Below, piece by piece: positions 1-6,530 of a stretch of DNA of 9,607 nucleotides. The notes below the pieces were generated by a model, which saw only the letters and a program-made list of their open reading frames with translations, searched no databases and was not told the origin of the DNA. The DNA is from Bacteroidota bacterium (GTDB lineage: Bacteria > Bacteroidota > Ignavibacteria > Ignavibacteriales > Ignavibacteriaceae), in the NCBI GenBank assembly GCA_021796135.1, contig JAJYOQ010000130.1, positions 1 to 9,607 on the forward strand, written 5' to 3'. Within the stretch, counting starts at the first letter, position 1; the number at the start of each line of letters is the position of its first letter. Position numbers and translations under genes: made by a program.

Positions 1-600
1 CTTGAAGATTTTAATAATATTTCGACAAGTGAAAAAATACTTTATATTTCCAATATCAATTCTTCATTAAAAAATCTTCTATCTCTTATAGACAACCTTT
101 TAACGTGGGCACGGCTTAATTTAGATAAAGTTAGTCATGAGCCTAAAATAATATCTTTAGATTCAATTATTAATTCTGTATTCAGATCTTTGGCGATAGT
201 AGCAAATAAAAAGAACATCATTCTTAAGTACAATATCAGCTCAAATTATAATGCTTATGCCGATCCCGACATGATAGAGACTATCATCCGTAATCTTGTA
301 TCAAACGCGATTAAGTATACTCACGAAAACGGTGAAGTCAGGATAAATATTTCAGATAAAGACAACAACATCATAGTTTCAGTGGAAGATAACGGTATAG
401 GCATGGACCGTGAAATGGTCAATAATATTTTTAAGAGTGATAGTCAGAAAACAACGAACGGAACAAATGATGAAACCGGGACTGGGCTAGGACTTTTAAT
501 CTGCAAAGAATTTGTAGAAAAGAACGGCGGAATAATCTGGGTAGAAAGTGAAATCCAAAAAGGAAGTAAATTTAATTTTACTCTGCCGAAAGCGGGATAA
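1..600 (+). CDS. Sensor histidine kinase, C-terminal part (5' end outside window)
   Basis: The reading frame is open from base 1 to the TAA at 598-600, giving 199 residues of a protein that starts upstream. The first ~45 residues look like the second helix of a HisKA dimerisation domain (SLIDNLLTWARL at about residues 30-41); the phospho-accepting His would lie upstream and is not seen. A HATPase_c domain follows: N box around residues 91-108 (IRNLVSNAIKYT), G1 box VEDNGIGMD, G2 box GTGLGLLICKEF, and the terminal strand motif WVESEIQKGSKFNFTLP. The ATP-binding residues look intact, so this part should be functional. It would autophosphorylate and signal to a response regulator, but the sensor domain and partner are out of view. 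An internal TTG at 190 is not a credible start because homology continues upstream of it. The family is certain; the signal is unknown. Confidence 0.93.
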   Translation, partial: LEDFNNISTSEKILYISNINSSLKNLLSLIDNLLTWARLNLDKVSHEPKIISLDSIINSVFRSLAIVANKKNIILKYNISSNYNAYADPDMIETIIRNLVSNAIKYTHENGEVRINISDKDNNIIVSVEDNGIGMDREMVNNIFKSDSQKTTNGTNDETGTGLGLLICKEFVEKNGGIIWVESEIQKGSKFNFTLPKAG

Positions 601-601
601 A

Positions 602-997
602 ATGGATAAAGATAACCTTCATAATGAAACAGATAAAGATATTTTTATTTCCGCTGATACGACTATGCTACATTCGGTAATGCAAAACTTAATTACAAAT
701 TCAATAAAATTTACAAATGGTGGTGGCTCAATTAAAATATATTCGGCAAAGGTATGCAACGATTTTATGCACATAACAGTTTCAGATCACGGTATCGGAA
801 TGACGGAAAAATAAACAAAAATTTTGTTTGGTTGAAGCTACCTCTACCAAAGGGACAAATGATGCGAAAGGGACAGGTCCGGGATATATGATTTGCAAGA
901 AAATGATTAAACGGAACGACAGAACAATTTCTATAAAAGTGAATTGAGAAAGAGTGCAAGTATTTCATTCATTTTACTGAAATATGATAAAAGTTAG
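602..997 (+). pseudogene. Decayed histidine kinase ATPase domain (frameshifted remnant)
   Basis: One base after the stop of the upstream kinase, an ATG opens a frame with a recognisable N box (MQNLITNSIKFT) and G1 box (VSDHGIGMTEK), which then stops at 812-814. The homology resumes in frame 3 from about 816 (KGTNDAKGTGPGYMICKKM), stops at 945-947, and resumes in frame 2 from about 938 (SELRKSASISFILLKYDKS), ending at the TAG at 995-997. It therefore needs two frame changes. The G2 box reads GTGPGY instead of the usual GTGLGL, a further sign of decay. No HisKA or sensor part precedes it, so the 5' portion has been lost. It resembles the adjacent kinase in layout, which suggests the remnant of a tandem paralogue. 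A short 70-residue product from 602-814 could be translated but would lack the ATP lid. I infer a pseudogene; sequencing error is less likely given the substituted G2 residues. Confidence 0.8.
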
Positions 998-1012
998 CAT
1001 GTAATGTTTTTC

Positions 1013-1041
1013 TTGAATTGAGTAAAAATATTACATAAGTT
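1013..1041 (+). promoter_or_regulatory. Possible promoter for the metabolic gene cluster
   Basis: A TTGAAT at 1013-1018 and a TAAGTT at 1036-1041 are separated by 17 bases, a weak match to a sigma70-type promoter, in the AT-rich gap between the kinase remnant and the dehydrogenase gene. Such matches are common in AT-rich DNA. The position, ahead of the first gene of the cluster, is the main support. No operator or riboswitch is evident in 998-1083. Confidence 0.25.
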
Positions 1042-1069
1042 TCGATTGAAAAAATTTTTATTCATTATT

Positions 1070-1076
1070 GAGGGGA
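1070..1076 (+). promoter_or_regulatory. Strong ribosome binding site for the dehydrogenase gene
   Basis: GAGGGGA lies 7 bases before the ATG at 1084 and fixes that start. Strong purine-rich sites like this are unusual in classical Bacteroidia, so it also bears on the lineage. Confidence 0.75.
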
Positions 1077-1083
1077 TCTCATT

Positions 1084-2259
1084 ATGAAAACAATAGTAAC
1101 AATGCCGGGAGACGGCATTGGAAAGACAGTACTACCCGAAGCCATTAAGGTATTAACAGCAGCCGGATTTGTTGCCGAATATATTCATGCCGATATAGGA
1201 TGGGATTTTTGGTGCAAAGAAGGGAATGCACTTCCTCAAAGAACAATTGATTTACTTGAAAAACACAAGATAGGATTATTCGGCGCTATTACGAGCAAAC
1301 CGAAAGACGCCGCAGCAAAAGAGCTTGAACCTTCGCTTCAAAATAAGGGCTATGTTTATTTTAGTCCTATCGTTGGATTGCGACAGCATTTTGATTTGGA
1401 TATTTGTATTAGACCTTGCAAATCCTTTAAAGGAAATCCTTTAAACTTTATAAAAAGAAGCAACGATGGATTTGAGGAACCTCTTATTAATACCGTAATC
1501 TTTCGTCAAAATACTGAAGGTTTGTATTCGGGAGTTGAGTGGACAAATCCGCCCAAAATTGTCCGCGATGCATTCGAAACTCATCCAAAGATGAAAGCAT
1601 TTAAGGATATACCGGGCGAAGACCTTGCAATTTCGACAAGAATAGTTACGCGTAATGCCTGTAGAAGAATAATCCGTGAAGCTTTTGAATATGCACAAAA
1701 ATTTGGATACACGAACGTTACTATTTGCGAAAAACCAAATGTACTTCGCGAAACTTCCGGCATGATGTTTAACGAAGGGAAAATAATAGCCAAAGAATAT
1801 TCCGGGATTCAACTTTGGGATACCAATATTGATGCGCAAATGATGTGGCTTACAAAAAATCCCGAAATTTACGGAGTGATAGTCGCCGAGAATATGTTCG
1901 GTGATATTGTTAGTGACGGATTTGCGGGGCTAGTAGGCGGACTTGGATTTGCATGTAGTGCAAACATCGGAAAAGATGTTGCCATATTTGAGCCAACACA
2001 CGGCTCGGCGCCAAAGTACCAGGAATTAAATCCACCGATTGTTAATCCAATCGCAATGATTTTAAGTGCTTGCATGATGCTTGACCACATTGGCGAAAAT
2101 GAAAAAGCTAACACTATTAGAAATGCAATAGCAAAAGTTATTGAAGAAGGAAAAGTTAAGACATATGATATGATGAAACTGAAAGGCGGAGCAGATGTTT
2201 TTAAACAAGGTGCTTGCACAACTTACGAGCTAACCGATGAGATAATAAAAAACTTGTAA
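1084..2259 (+). CDS. Isocitrate/homoisocitrate-type decarboxylating dehydrogenase
   Basis: This 391-residue protein belongs to the isocitrate/isopropylmalate/homoisocitrate dehydrogenase family, which oxidises a 2-hydroxy acid and removes CO2 at the beta carbon to give a 2-oxo acid (reversible for isocitrate). Visible motifs are PGDGIG (8-13), the substrate-binding arginines R100, R110 and R141, the catalytic pair Y148 (GLYSGVEW) and K217 (EKPNV), metal-binding Asp at about D250, D274 and D278 (ENMFGDIVSDG), and the cofactor loop HGSAPKY (306-312). K311, Y312 and Y361 (TYD) match residues that set NADP preference in E. coli Icd. The Arg that matches Icd R395 is Lys here. The substrate loop reads SPIV (94-97) as in homoisocitrate dehydrogenases, not SLN as in Icd. 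Substrate is therefore uncertain: isocitrate or a longer homologue, probably with NADP. It is the first gene of the cluster, and an HD gene follows after about 100 bases. Confidence 0.88.
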   Translation: MKTIVTMPGDGIGKTVLPEAIKVLTAAGFVAEYIHADIGWDFWCKEGNALPQRTIDLLEKHKIGLFGAITSKPKDAAAKELEPSLQNKGYVYFSPIVGLRQHFDLDICIRPCKSFKGNPLNFIKRSNDGFEEPLINTVIFRQNTEGLYSGVEWTNPPKIVRDAFETHPKMKAFKDIPGEDLAISTRIVTRNACRRIIREAFEYAQKFGYTNVTICEKPNVLRETSGMMFNEGKIIAKEYSGIQLWDTNIDAQMMWLTKNPEIYGVIVAENMFGDIVSDGFAGLVGGLGFACSANIGKDVAIFEPTHGSAPKYQELNPPIVNPIAMILSACMMLDHIGENEKANTIRNAIAKVIEEGKVKTYDMMKLKGGADVFKQGACTTYELTDEIIKNL

Positions 2260-2326
2260 AACGAAAAAGGGAATCGTAAGACGGAGAAGAAATTAGATAT
2301 TCATATTTGTTCCCCGTCTTTCGTTT
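2259..2326 (+). repeat. Intergenic inverted repeat between dehydrogenase and HD genes
   Basis: AAACGAAA at 2259-2266 is complementary to TTTCGTTT at 2319-2326, and AAGACGG at 2278-2284 to CCGTCTT at 2314-2320. The right arms overlap, so the RNA could fold as one bulged stem or two alternative stems. No U-run follows, so a simple terminator is unlikely. It could be an attenuator or an mRNA-processing or stability element that separates the dehydrogenase from the later genes. Confidence 0.45.
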
Positions 2327-2360
2327 CTAATTCATCAAAATATTTTAGGGAAGTAAAAGG

Positions 2361-2903
2361 ATGAAAGATAAAGTTCTGGAAATCTGGCCTGAAATAAGTT
2401 GGATTAAAAATGACGAACTAAAAGGGAAAGTGCTTGATTGTTGGGTTTATGCAATTGAGAATAGCGTTTTATCAATTGAAGATCTGCAAACAATCCCCTT
2501 CTCATTGCTTCTACGAGAATGCAAGATCCCTTTCCTCACTCACAAAAGAACTGCCGTACAATTGGCCGTGGAAATGGCTAAGATTATGAAAAATAATTTT
2601 GGCGATGAGATCCAAATCAATATGGATTTTTTGATTGCCGGAGCCATTTTAATTGATGTCGGAAAACTTTTAGAATACGAAATAAAGGCCGGCAAATTAA
2701 CGACAAGCGAATCAGGAAAATTAGTGCGTCATCCTTTTAGCGGTTTAGCCATTGCCGATAGATTTAATTTACCCGCAGAAGTTCAACATATTATTGCAAC
2801 TCATTCCAAAGAAGGAGATTTAGGAAAACGAACGATTGAATCGATAATTGTTCATCACGCGGACTTTGTAAGCTTCGATCCGTTTAAAGAGACAGGGAGA
2901 TAA
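2361..2903 (+). CDS. HD-domain protein with altered HD motif
   Basis: This 180-residue protein has the helical layout of an HD phosphohydrolase domain over residues ~55-175. Putative metal-ligand positions are H61 (LTHKR), the HD pair, H124 (RHPFSG), H143/H148 (HIIATHSKEG) and H165/H166/D168 (VHHADF). The HD pair itself reads LIDVGK: D99 is kept but the usual His is Ile98 (ATT at 2652-2654). The following GKLLEYE is typical of small HD proteins. HD enzymes usually hydrolyse phosphate esters or nucleotides, and losing this metal ligand may change or remove catalysis, so a regulatory or binding role is possible. An AGGGAAG at 2347-2353 precedes the ATG. The stop is one base before the homoaconitase ATG, so the two are probably translationally coupled. 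No substrate can be named; the fold assignment is fairly secure. Confidence 0.82.
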   Translation: MKDKVLEIWPEISWIKNDELKGKVLDCWVYAIENSVLSIEDLQTIPFSLLLRECKIPFLTHKRTAVQLAVEMAKIMKNNFGDEIQINMDFLIAGAILIDVGKLLEYEIKAGKLTTSESGKLVRHPFSGLAIADRFNLPAEVQHIIATHSKEGDLGKRTIESIIVHHADFVSFDPFKETGR

Positions 2904-2904
2904 A

Positions 2905-4875
2905 ATGTCACAAACCTTAATCGAAAAAATCGCACAACGATATGCTGCTGGCTTAAAGAAAAATCACGAAGTCCACAGCGGAGATTATATAACAATTAAA
3001 CCAGCTTACGTAATGACGCACGATAATACAGGGGCAGTAATTCCCAAATTTAAAAGTATTGGTGCATCAAAATTTTTTAATCCGCGTCAGGCTGTTTTTA
3101 CTTTGGATCATAATGTCCAAGATAAGAGCGAGAAAAATTTACATAAGTATAAAGATATAGAAAAGTTCGCAAAAGAAATGGGAATCGATTTTTATCCTGC
3201 CGGAAGAGGAATCGGACATCAGATAATGTGCGAAGAAGGTTATGCCTACCCAGGCAAAATGGTAGTTGCATCCGACAGTCATTCAAATATGTACGGAGGT
3301 CTTGGTTGTCTCGGAACTCCTATCGTGCGAACAGACGCTGCATCAATATGGGCAACCGGAAAAACATGGTGGCAAGTGCCCCCTATTGCGAAAGTAATTC
3401 TTAAAGAAAAATTAAGACCTGGAGTAACGGGCAAGGATCTAATAATTGCGCTTTGCGGATACTTTAATAATGATGAAGTACTGAATCATGCAATTGAATT
3501 TTCTGGAGAAGGCGCTCATAATCTGACTATTGACGAAAGACTTACAATTGCGAATATGACAACTGAATGGGGTGCTTTAGCAGGAGTCTTTCAGATTGAT
3601 GAAATTACTATTAATTGGTTAAAGAATAGAGCCAAACAAATTTCTGCGCGGGGTTTAGCCGGAGTACCATCAGACAGCGACGGAAACGGCGTTCATCCAA
3701 GATTAAATACTAACAGAATACATAAACTTGAAAATAATATTTGCAAAGCTGATGAAGAAGCGTTTTATTCAAAAGAATTGATTATCGATTTAAGCTCAAT
3801 TCAACCTGTGGTATCGGGACCAAATACGGTTAAGACAATTACTTCGCTTTCCGAAATAAAATCAAAAGAGATAAAAATTAACAAAGCATATTTGGTTTCA
3901 TGCGTTAACAGCCGTGTAAGCGACCTTGCCGAGGCAGCGGCTGTTATTCGAGGAAAGCGGGTTGCAGAAGGTGTAAAATTCTATATAGCCGCGGCATCAA
4001 GCGAAGTACAATCAGAAAGTGAAAGGCGTGGTGACTGGCAAGCTCTTCTGCAGGCCGGCGCAATTGCCTTGCCTTCCGGATGCGGTCCATGCATAGGTTT
4101 AGGTATGGGATTGTTGGAGGAAGGCGAAGTCGGGATTTCTGCAACAAACAGAAACTTTAAGGGAAGAATGGGTTCTCCTAACGCGACTGCTTATTTAGCT
4201 TCACCGGCTGTAGTAGCAGCTTCGGCAGTTGCCGGTAAAATTGATTACTCATGGGAATATTGCCCATGTAAAATTTTTGGGGAGATTAAAATAAATAAAA
4301 AATCGAACGACAATATTTCAAAAGTTGAAATCATTAAAGGTTTTCCTAAAGAAATTGAAGGAGAATTAATTTTCTGCCATCAAGATAACTTGAATACAGA
4401 TGGGATATATCCTGGGAAATACACTTATGTTGATGATTTTACTCCGGAGCAGCAAGCAAAAGTTGTAATGGAAAATTATGATCCAAATTTCAAAATACTT
4501 GCAGAAGAAGGAAACATTCTCGCTGCCGGATATAATTTCGGGACAGGGAGCTCGCGAGAACAAGCGGCAACTGCAATCAAATATAAAGGAATTAAATTAG
4601 TAATTGCCGGGTCTCTAAACGAAACCTATAAGCGTAACGCTTTGAATAACGGATTACTTTTAGTTGAATGCCCGGGTTTGATTAATGATTTAAAGAAAAG
4701 ATTCGGCAAAGAAAATCTAACCGTCAAAACCGGGCTTTTCATACAAATCGATTTCATCAATTCTAAAATACATTTTAACAATAAAAATTATTATATCGAT
4801 CCGGTCGGAGAAGCAGCACAGGAATTGATTGTTGCAGGGGGATTGGAAAATTGGATTAGTGGATTAGTGGAGTGA
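2905..4875 (+). CDS. Homoaconitase, single-chain fungal Lys4 type (aconitase superfamily)
   Basis: This 656-residue aconitase-superfamily protein carries the three catalytic domains and the swivel domain in one chain, unlike bacterial LeuC/LeuD-type enzymes, which are split. The [4Fe-4S] ligands are C333 (SCVNSR), C393 and C396 (SGCGPCIG). D68-H69 (LDHNVQ), PAGRGIGHQ and ASDSHSN are further active-site segments. The swivel domain shows NTDGIYPGKYTY and GTGSSREQAAT (S549, S550, R551). As I recall fungal Lys4, long stretches match it closely, including LTIANMTTEWGAL, SGPNTVK and GISATNRNFKGRMGS, and the swivel substrate loop is the same. Length also fits Lys4 (just under 700 with its transit peptide), not AcnA/AcnB (about 850-900). 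Lys4 hydrates homoaconitate to homoisocitrate. In this cluster a citrate-type substrate is also possible. The ribosome site CAGGGAG lies within the end of the HD gene. The family call is firm; the substrate is inferred. Confidence 0.9.
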   Translation: MSQTLIEKIAQRYAAGLKKNHEVHSGDYITIKPAYVMTHDNTGAVIPKFKSIGASKFFNPRQAVFTLDHNVQDKSEKNLHKYKDIEKFAKEMGIDFYPAGRGIGHQIMCEEGYAYPGKMVVASDSHSNMYGGLGCLGTPIVRTDAASIWATGKTWWQVPPIAKVILKEKLRPGVTGKDLIIALCGYFNNDEVLNHAIEFSGEGAHNLTIDERLTIANMTTEWGALAGVFQIDEITINWLKNRAKQISARGLAGVPSDSDGNGVHPRLNTNRIHKLENNICKADEEAFYSKELIIDLSSIQPVVSGPNTVKTITSLSEIKSKEIKINKAYLVSCVNSRVSDLAEAAAVIRGKRVAEGVKFYIAAASSEVQSESERRGDWQALLQAGAIALPSGCGPCIGLGMGLLEEGEVGISATNRNFKGRMGSPNATAYLASPAVVAASAVAGKIDYSWEYCPCKIFGEIKINKKSNDNISKVEIIKGFPKEIEGELIFCHQDNLNTDGIYPGKYTYVDDFTPEQQAKVVMENYDPNFKILAEEGNILAAGYNFGTGSSREQAATAIKYKGIKLVIAGSLNETYKRNALNNGLLLVECPGLINDLKKRFGKENLTVKTGLFIQIDFINSKIHFNNKNYYIDPVGEAAQELIVAGGLENWISGLVE

Positions 4876-4925
4876 TGAAATTGATATGTTTTTTCCATAA
4901 TTCAATTATCCCAAAAGGATTTTCC

Positions 4926-4945
4926 TACTTAAAGTGAGTTAAGTA
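4926..4945 (+). repeat. Short inverted repeat in the homoaconitase-PrpD gap
   Basis: TACTTAA and TTAAGTA form a 7-base-pair stem with a 6-base loop in the 115-base gap between the two genes. The stem is AT-rich and no T-run follows directly, so it is a weak structure. It might be an operator-like site or chance. The rest of the gap is A-rich and holds only the downstream ribosome site (GAGGAAAG around 4980-4987). Confidence 0.25.
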
Positions 4946-4990
4946 AGTCAAAATTAATAAAAAAATAGAAAATAAAGTTGAGGAAAGTCA

Positions 4991-6433
4991 GTGATGCAAA
5001 AATCAATCTCTCGCCAAATATCCGAGTATGCCGTTGGCCTCAAATATGAAAACTTGCCAATAGAAGTTATTCAAGCAGCAAAAAGATTTTTGTACGATTC
5101 CATCGGTTGCGCATATGGAGGTTATCATACTAAGGATGTAAATATTCTGCGAGATGTTTATAAAAAAATGGGAGGAGAAAAAGAATCTACTTTAATTGGT
5201 TTTGGGGATAAATTACCCGCAGTTAATTCTTCCTTAATAAATTCTTTAATGATTCGAGCGCTTGACTTCAATGACATTTACTGGAAAGAAGACCCTTCCC
5301 ATCCTTCTGATTTAATTCCCGCCGCGCTTGCCGCCGGTGAGATGGTCAATGCCTCTATGGAAGAAGTAATTACTGCCATCGTACTTGCCTATGAATTTGA
5401 AGAACGACTTAGTGAATTTGCAGTACCAGGAATTCGTGAGCGGAAATGGCATCACGCAACGTTAACTCAATTTGTTTCCCCGATAGTAGCGGGAAAACTT
5501 TTAGGATTAGATGTTGATCAGATGGTAAATGCTATCGGGATTAGCGGAAGTCACAATTATACTATAGGCTGTCCAACCGCCGGCAAACTAACGATGATGA
5601 AAAATACTGTTGACCCATTTGCAGTTCAATCAGGAGTACTTTCAGCAATAATGGCTCAAAAAGGTTATACCGGAACAGAGGCTGTCTTTGAAGGTAAAGA
5701 GGGTTTTATGGATTGTTTCTTCGGCTGGGATGCGAAAAATCAAAAATTAGATCATGTAAAAATGCAAGGGAGAGAAAATCTTGATGAATGGAAATGGAAT
5801 ATCAACAAGTTAACCGGAAATCTAGGAGAAGGATTTAAAATTCTTGAATGCGGAATGAAAGCATTTCCTACCGAAGCATTAACGCATTCTCATATCACTG
5901 CTACTTTGAATGTAGTTGTGAGGAACATGATTACTTACGATAAAATTGAATCTGTTACAGTCACTACTATTGCACGAGCTTGTGATATTTTATTTGATTC
6001 GCATAAATATCATCCTGAATCAAGAGAAACTGCAGATCATTCCCTTCCCTATTGCATTGCTGCCGCCTTAGTCGACCATAAGGTTACTACGCAATCTTTT
6101 TCAGAAGAGAAAATGAAAGACCCAAGAATATGGGAAGTGATTACTAAAATCAAAGGTGAAGCTTCTTCAGAGTTTGAAAAAATGTTTCCGGAAAAGCAAC
6201 CTTCAAAAATTGTAATAAAGACAATAGACGGGAAAGAATTTTCCGAATATCTTGAATATCCGAAAGGCGATCCGAGAGAGCCAATGACATCGGAAGACCT
6301 TGAAAATAAATTCAATGCTTTATCATCGGAACTACTTTCTTCTAAGCAGCAAAATGAAATTAAAAAAATGATCTTCTCTTGCGAAAAAATCTTAGCAAGA
6401 GATTTTATGAATAGATTAATAATTAAGGAATAA
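4991..6433 (+). CDS. MmgE/PrpD-family dehydratase (methylcitrate dehydratase-like)
   Basis: This protein of about 480 residues belongs to the MmgE/PrpD family, whose known members include 2-methylcitrate dehydratase (PrpD) and cis-aconitate decarboxylase. The N-terminal helical domain has the family signature RALDFND (89-95) followed by HPSD (104-107), the region that holds the active site in PrpD. The C-terminal part contains FPTEALTHSH and ADHSLPY, also typical. Length agrees with E. coli PrpD (483). The start is GTG at 4991 or ATG at 4994; the ATG is the safer choice because both are served by GAGGAAAG just upstream. The neighbours are a homoaconitase-type hydratase and citrate lyase; no methylcitrate synthase (PrpC) or methylisocitrate lyase (PrpB) is in view, so the standard propionate route is not supported. 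It probably dehydrates a citrate-like acid to its unsaturated form. Decarboxylase activity is the main alternative. Confidence 0.87.
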   Translation: MMQKSISRQISEYAVGLKYENLPIEVIQAAKRFLYDSIGCAYGGYHTKDVNILRDVYKKMGGEKESTLIGFGDKLPAVNSSLINSLMIRALDFNDIYWKEDPSHPSDLIPAALAAGEMVNASMEEVITAIVLAYEFEERLSEFAVPGIRERKWHHATLTQFVSPIVAGKLLGLDVDQMVNAIGISGSHNYTIGCPTAGKLTMMKNTVDPFAVQSGVLSAIMAQKGYTGTEAVFEGKEGFMDCFFGWDAKNQKLDHVKMQGRENLDEWKWNINKLTGNLGEGFKILECGMKAFPTEALTHSHITATLNVVVRNMITYDKIESVTVTTIARACDILFDSHKYHPESRETADHSLPYCIAAALVDHKVTTQSFSEEKMKDPRIWEVITKIKGEASSEFEKMFPEKQPSKIVIKTIDGKEFSEYLEYPKGDPREPMTSEDLENKFNALSSELLSSKQQNEIKKMIFSCEKILARDFMNRLIIKE

Positions 6434-6435
6434 TA

Positions 6436-6514
6436 GGACGCAGATTTTTTATGATATAACTATGATTTTTAAGATCATAACTAAATCATAAATGATCTTA
6501 ATTCATCTGCGTCC
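6436..6514. repeat. Nested palindromic element between prpD-like and citDE genes
   Basis: An outer perfect 10-base inverted repeat, GGACGCAGAT at 6436-6445 and ATCTGCGTCC at 6505-6514, encloses an inner 10-base inverted repeat, TTAAGATCAT at 6469-6478 and ATGATCTTAA at 6492-6501. TATGAT-like words recur inside. It fills nearly the whole gap, from two bases after one stop to 16 bases before the next start. The outer arms are richer in GC than the surrounding gap sequence, which suggests an inserted dispersed palindrome (REP- or MITE-like) rather than a local terminator. No transposase is present and only one copy occurs in this window. As transcript it could fold into a long stem and affect expression of citDE and citF relative to the upstream genes. 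Confidence 0.65.
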
Positions 6515-6530
6515 CATTTCAGGATAATAT

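Noticed and set aside
765..968. Minus-strand open frame of 67 residues
   Set aside because: It lies opposite the kinase remnant, has no recognisable domain, and the plus strand explains the homology.
1441..1839. Minus-strand open frame of 132 residues inside the dehydrogenase gene
   Set aside because: It is antisense to well-conserved catalytic regions, has a Phe/Ile/Ser-rich composition typical of shadow frames, and no ribosome site or family motif was seen.
1869..2219. Minus-strand open frame that looks hydrophobic, like a membrane protein
   Set aside because: The hydrophobic runs arise from antisense reading of the glycine- and alanine-rich cofactor region of the dehydrogenase.
2905..4875. 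Ordinary bacterial aconitase (AcnA or AcnB) or a LeuC-LeuD fusion
   Set aside because: It is too short for AcnA or AcnB, and the motif string and swivel loop follow Lys4 rather than LeuC/LeuD.
4876..4990. Possible internal promoter before the PrpD-like gene
   Set aside because: The gap is A/T-rich, but no convincing -35/-10 pair or Bacteroidota-type TAnnTTTG box with a partner was found.
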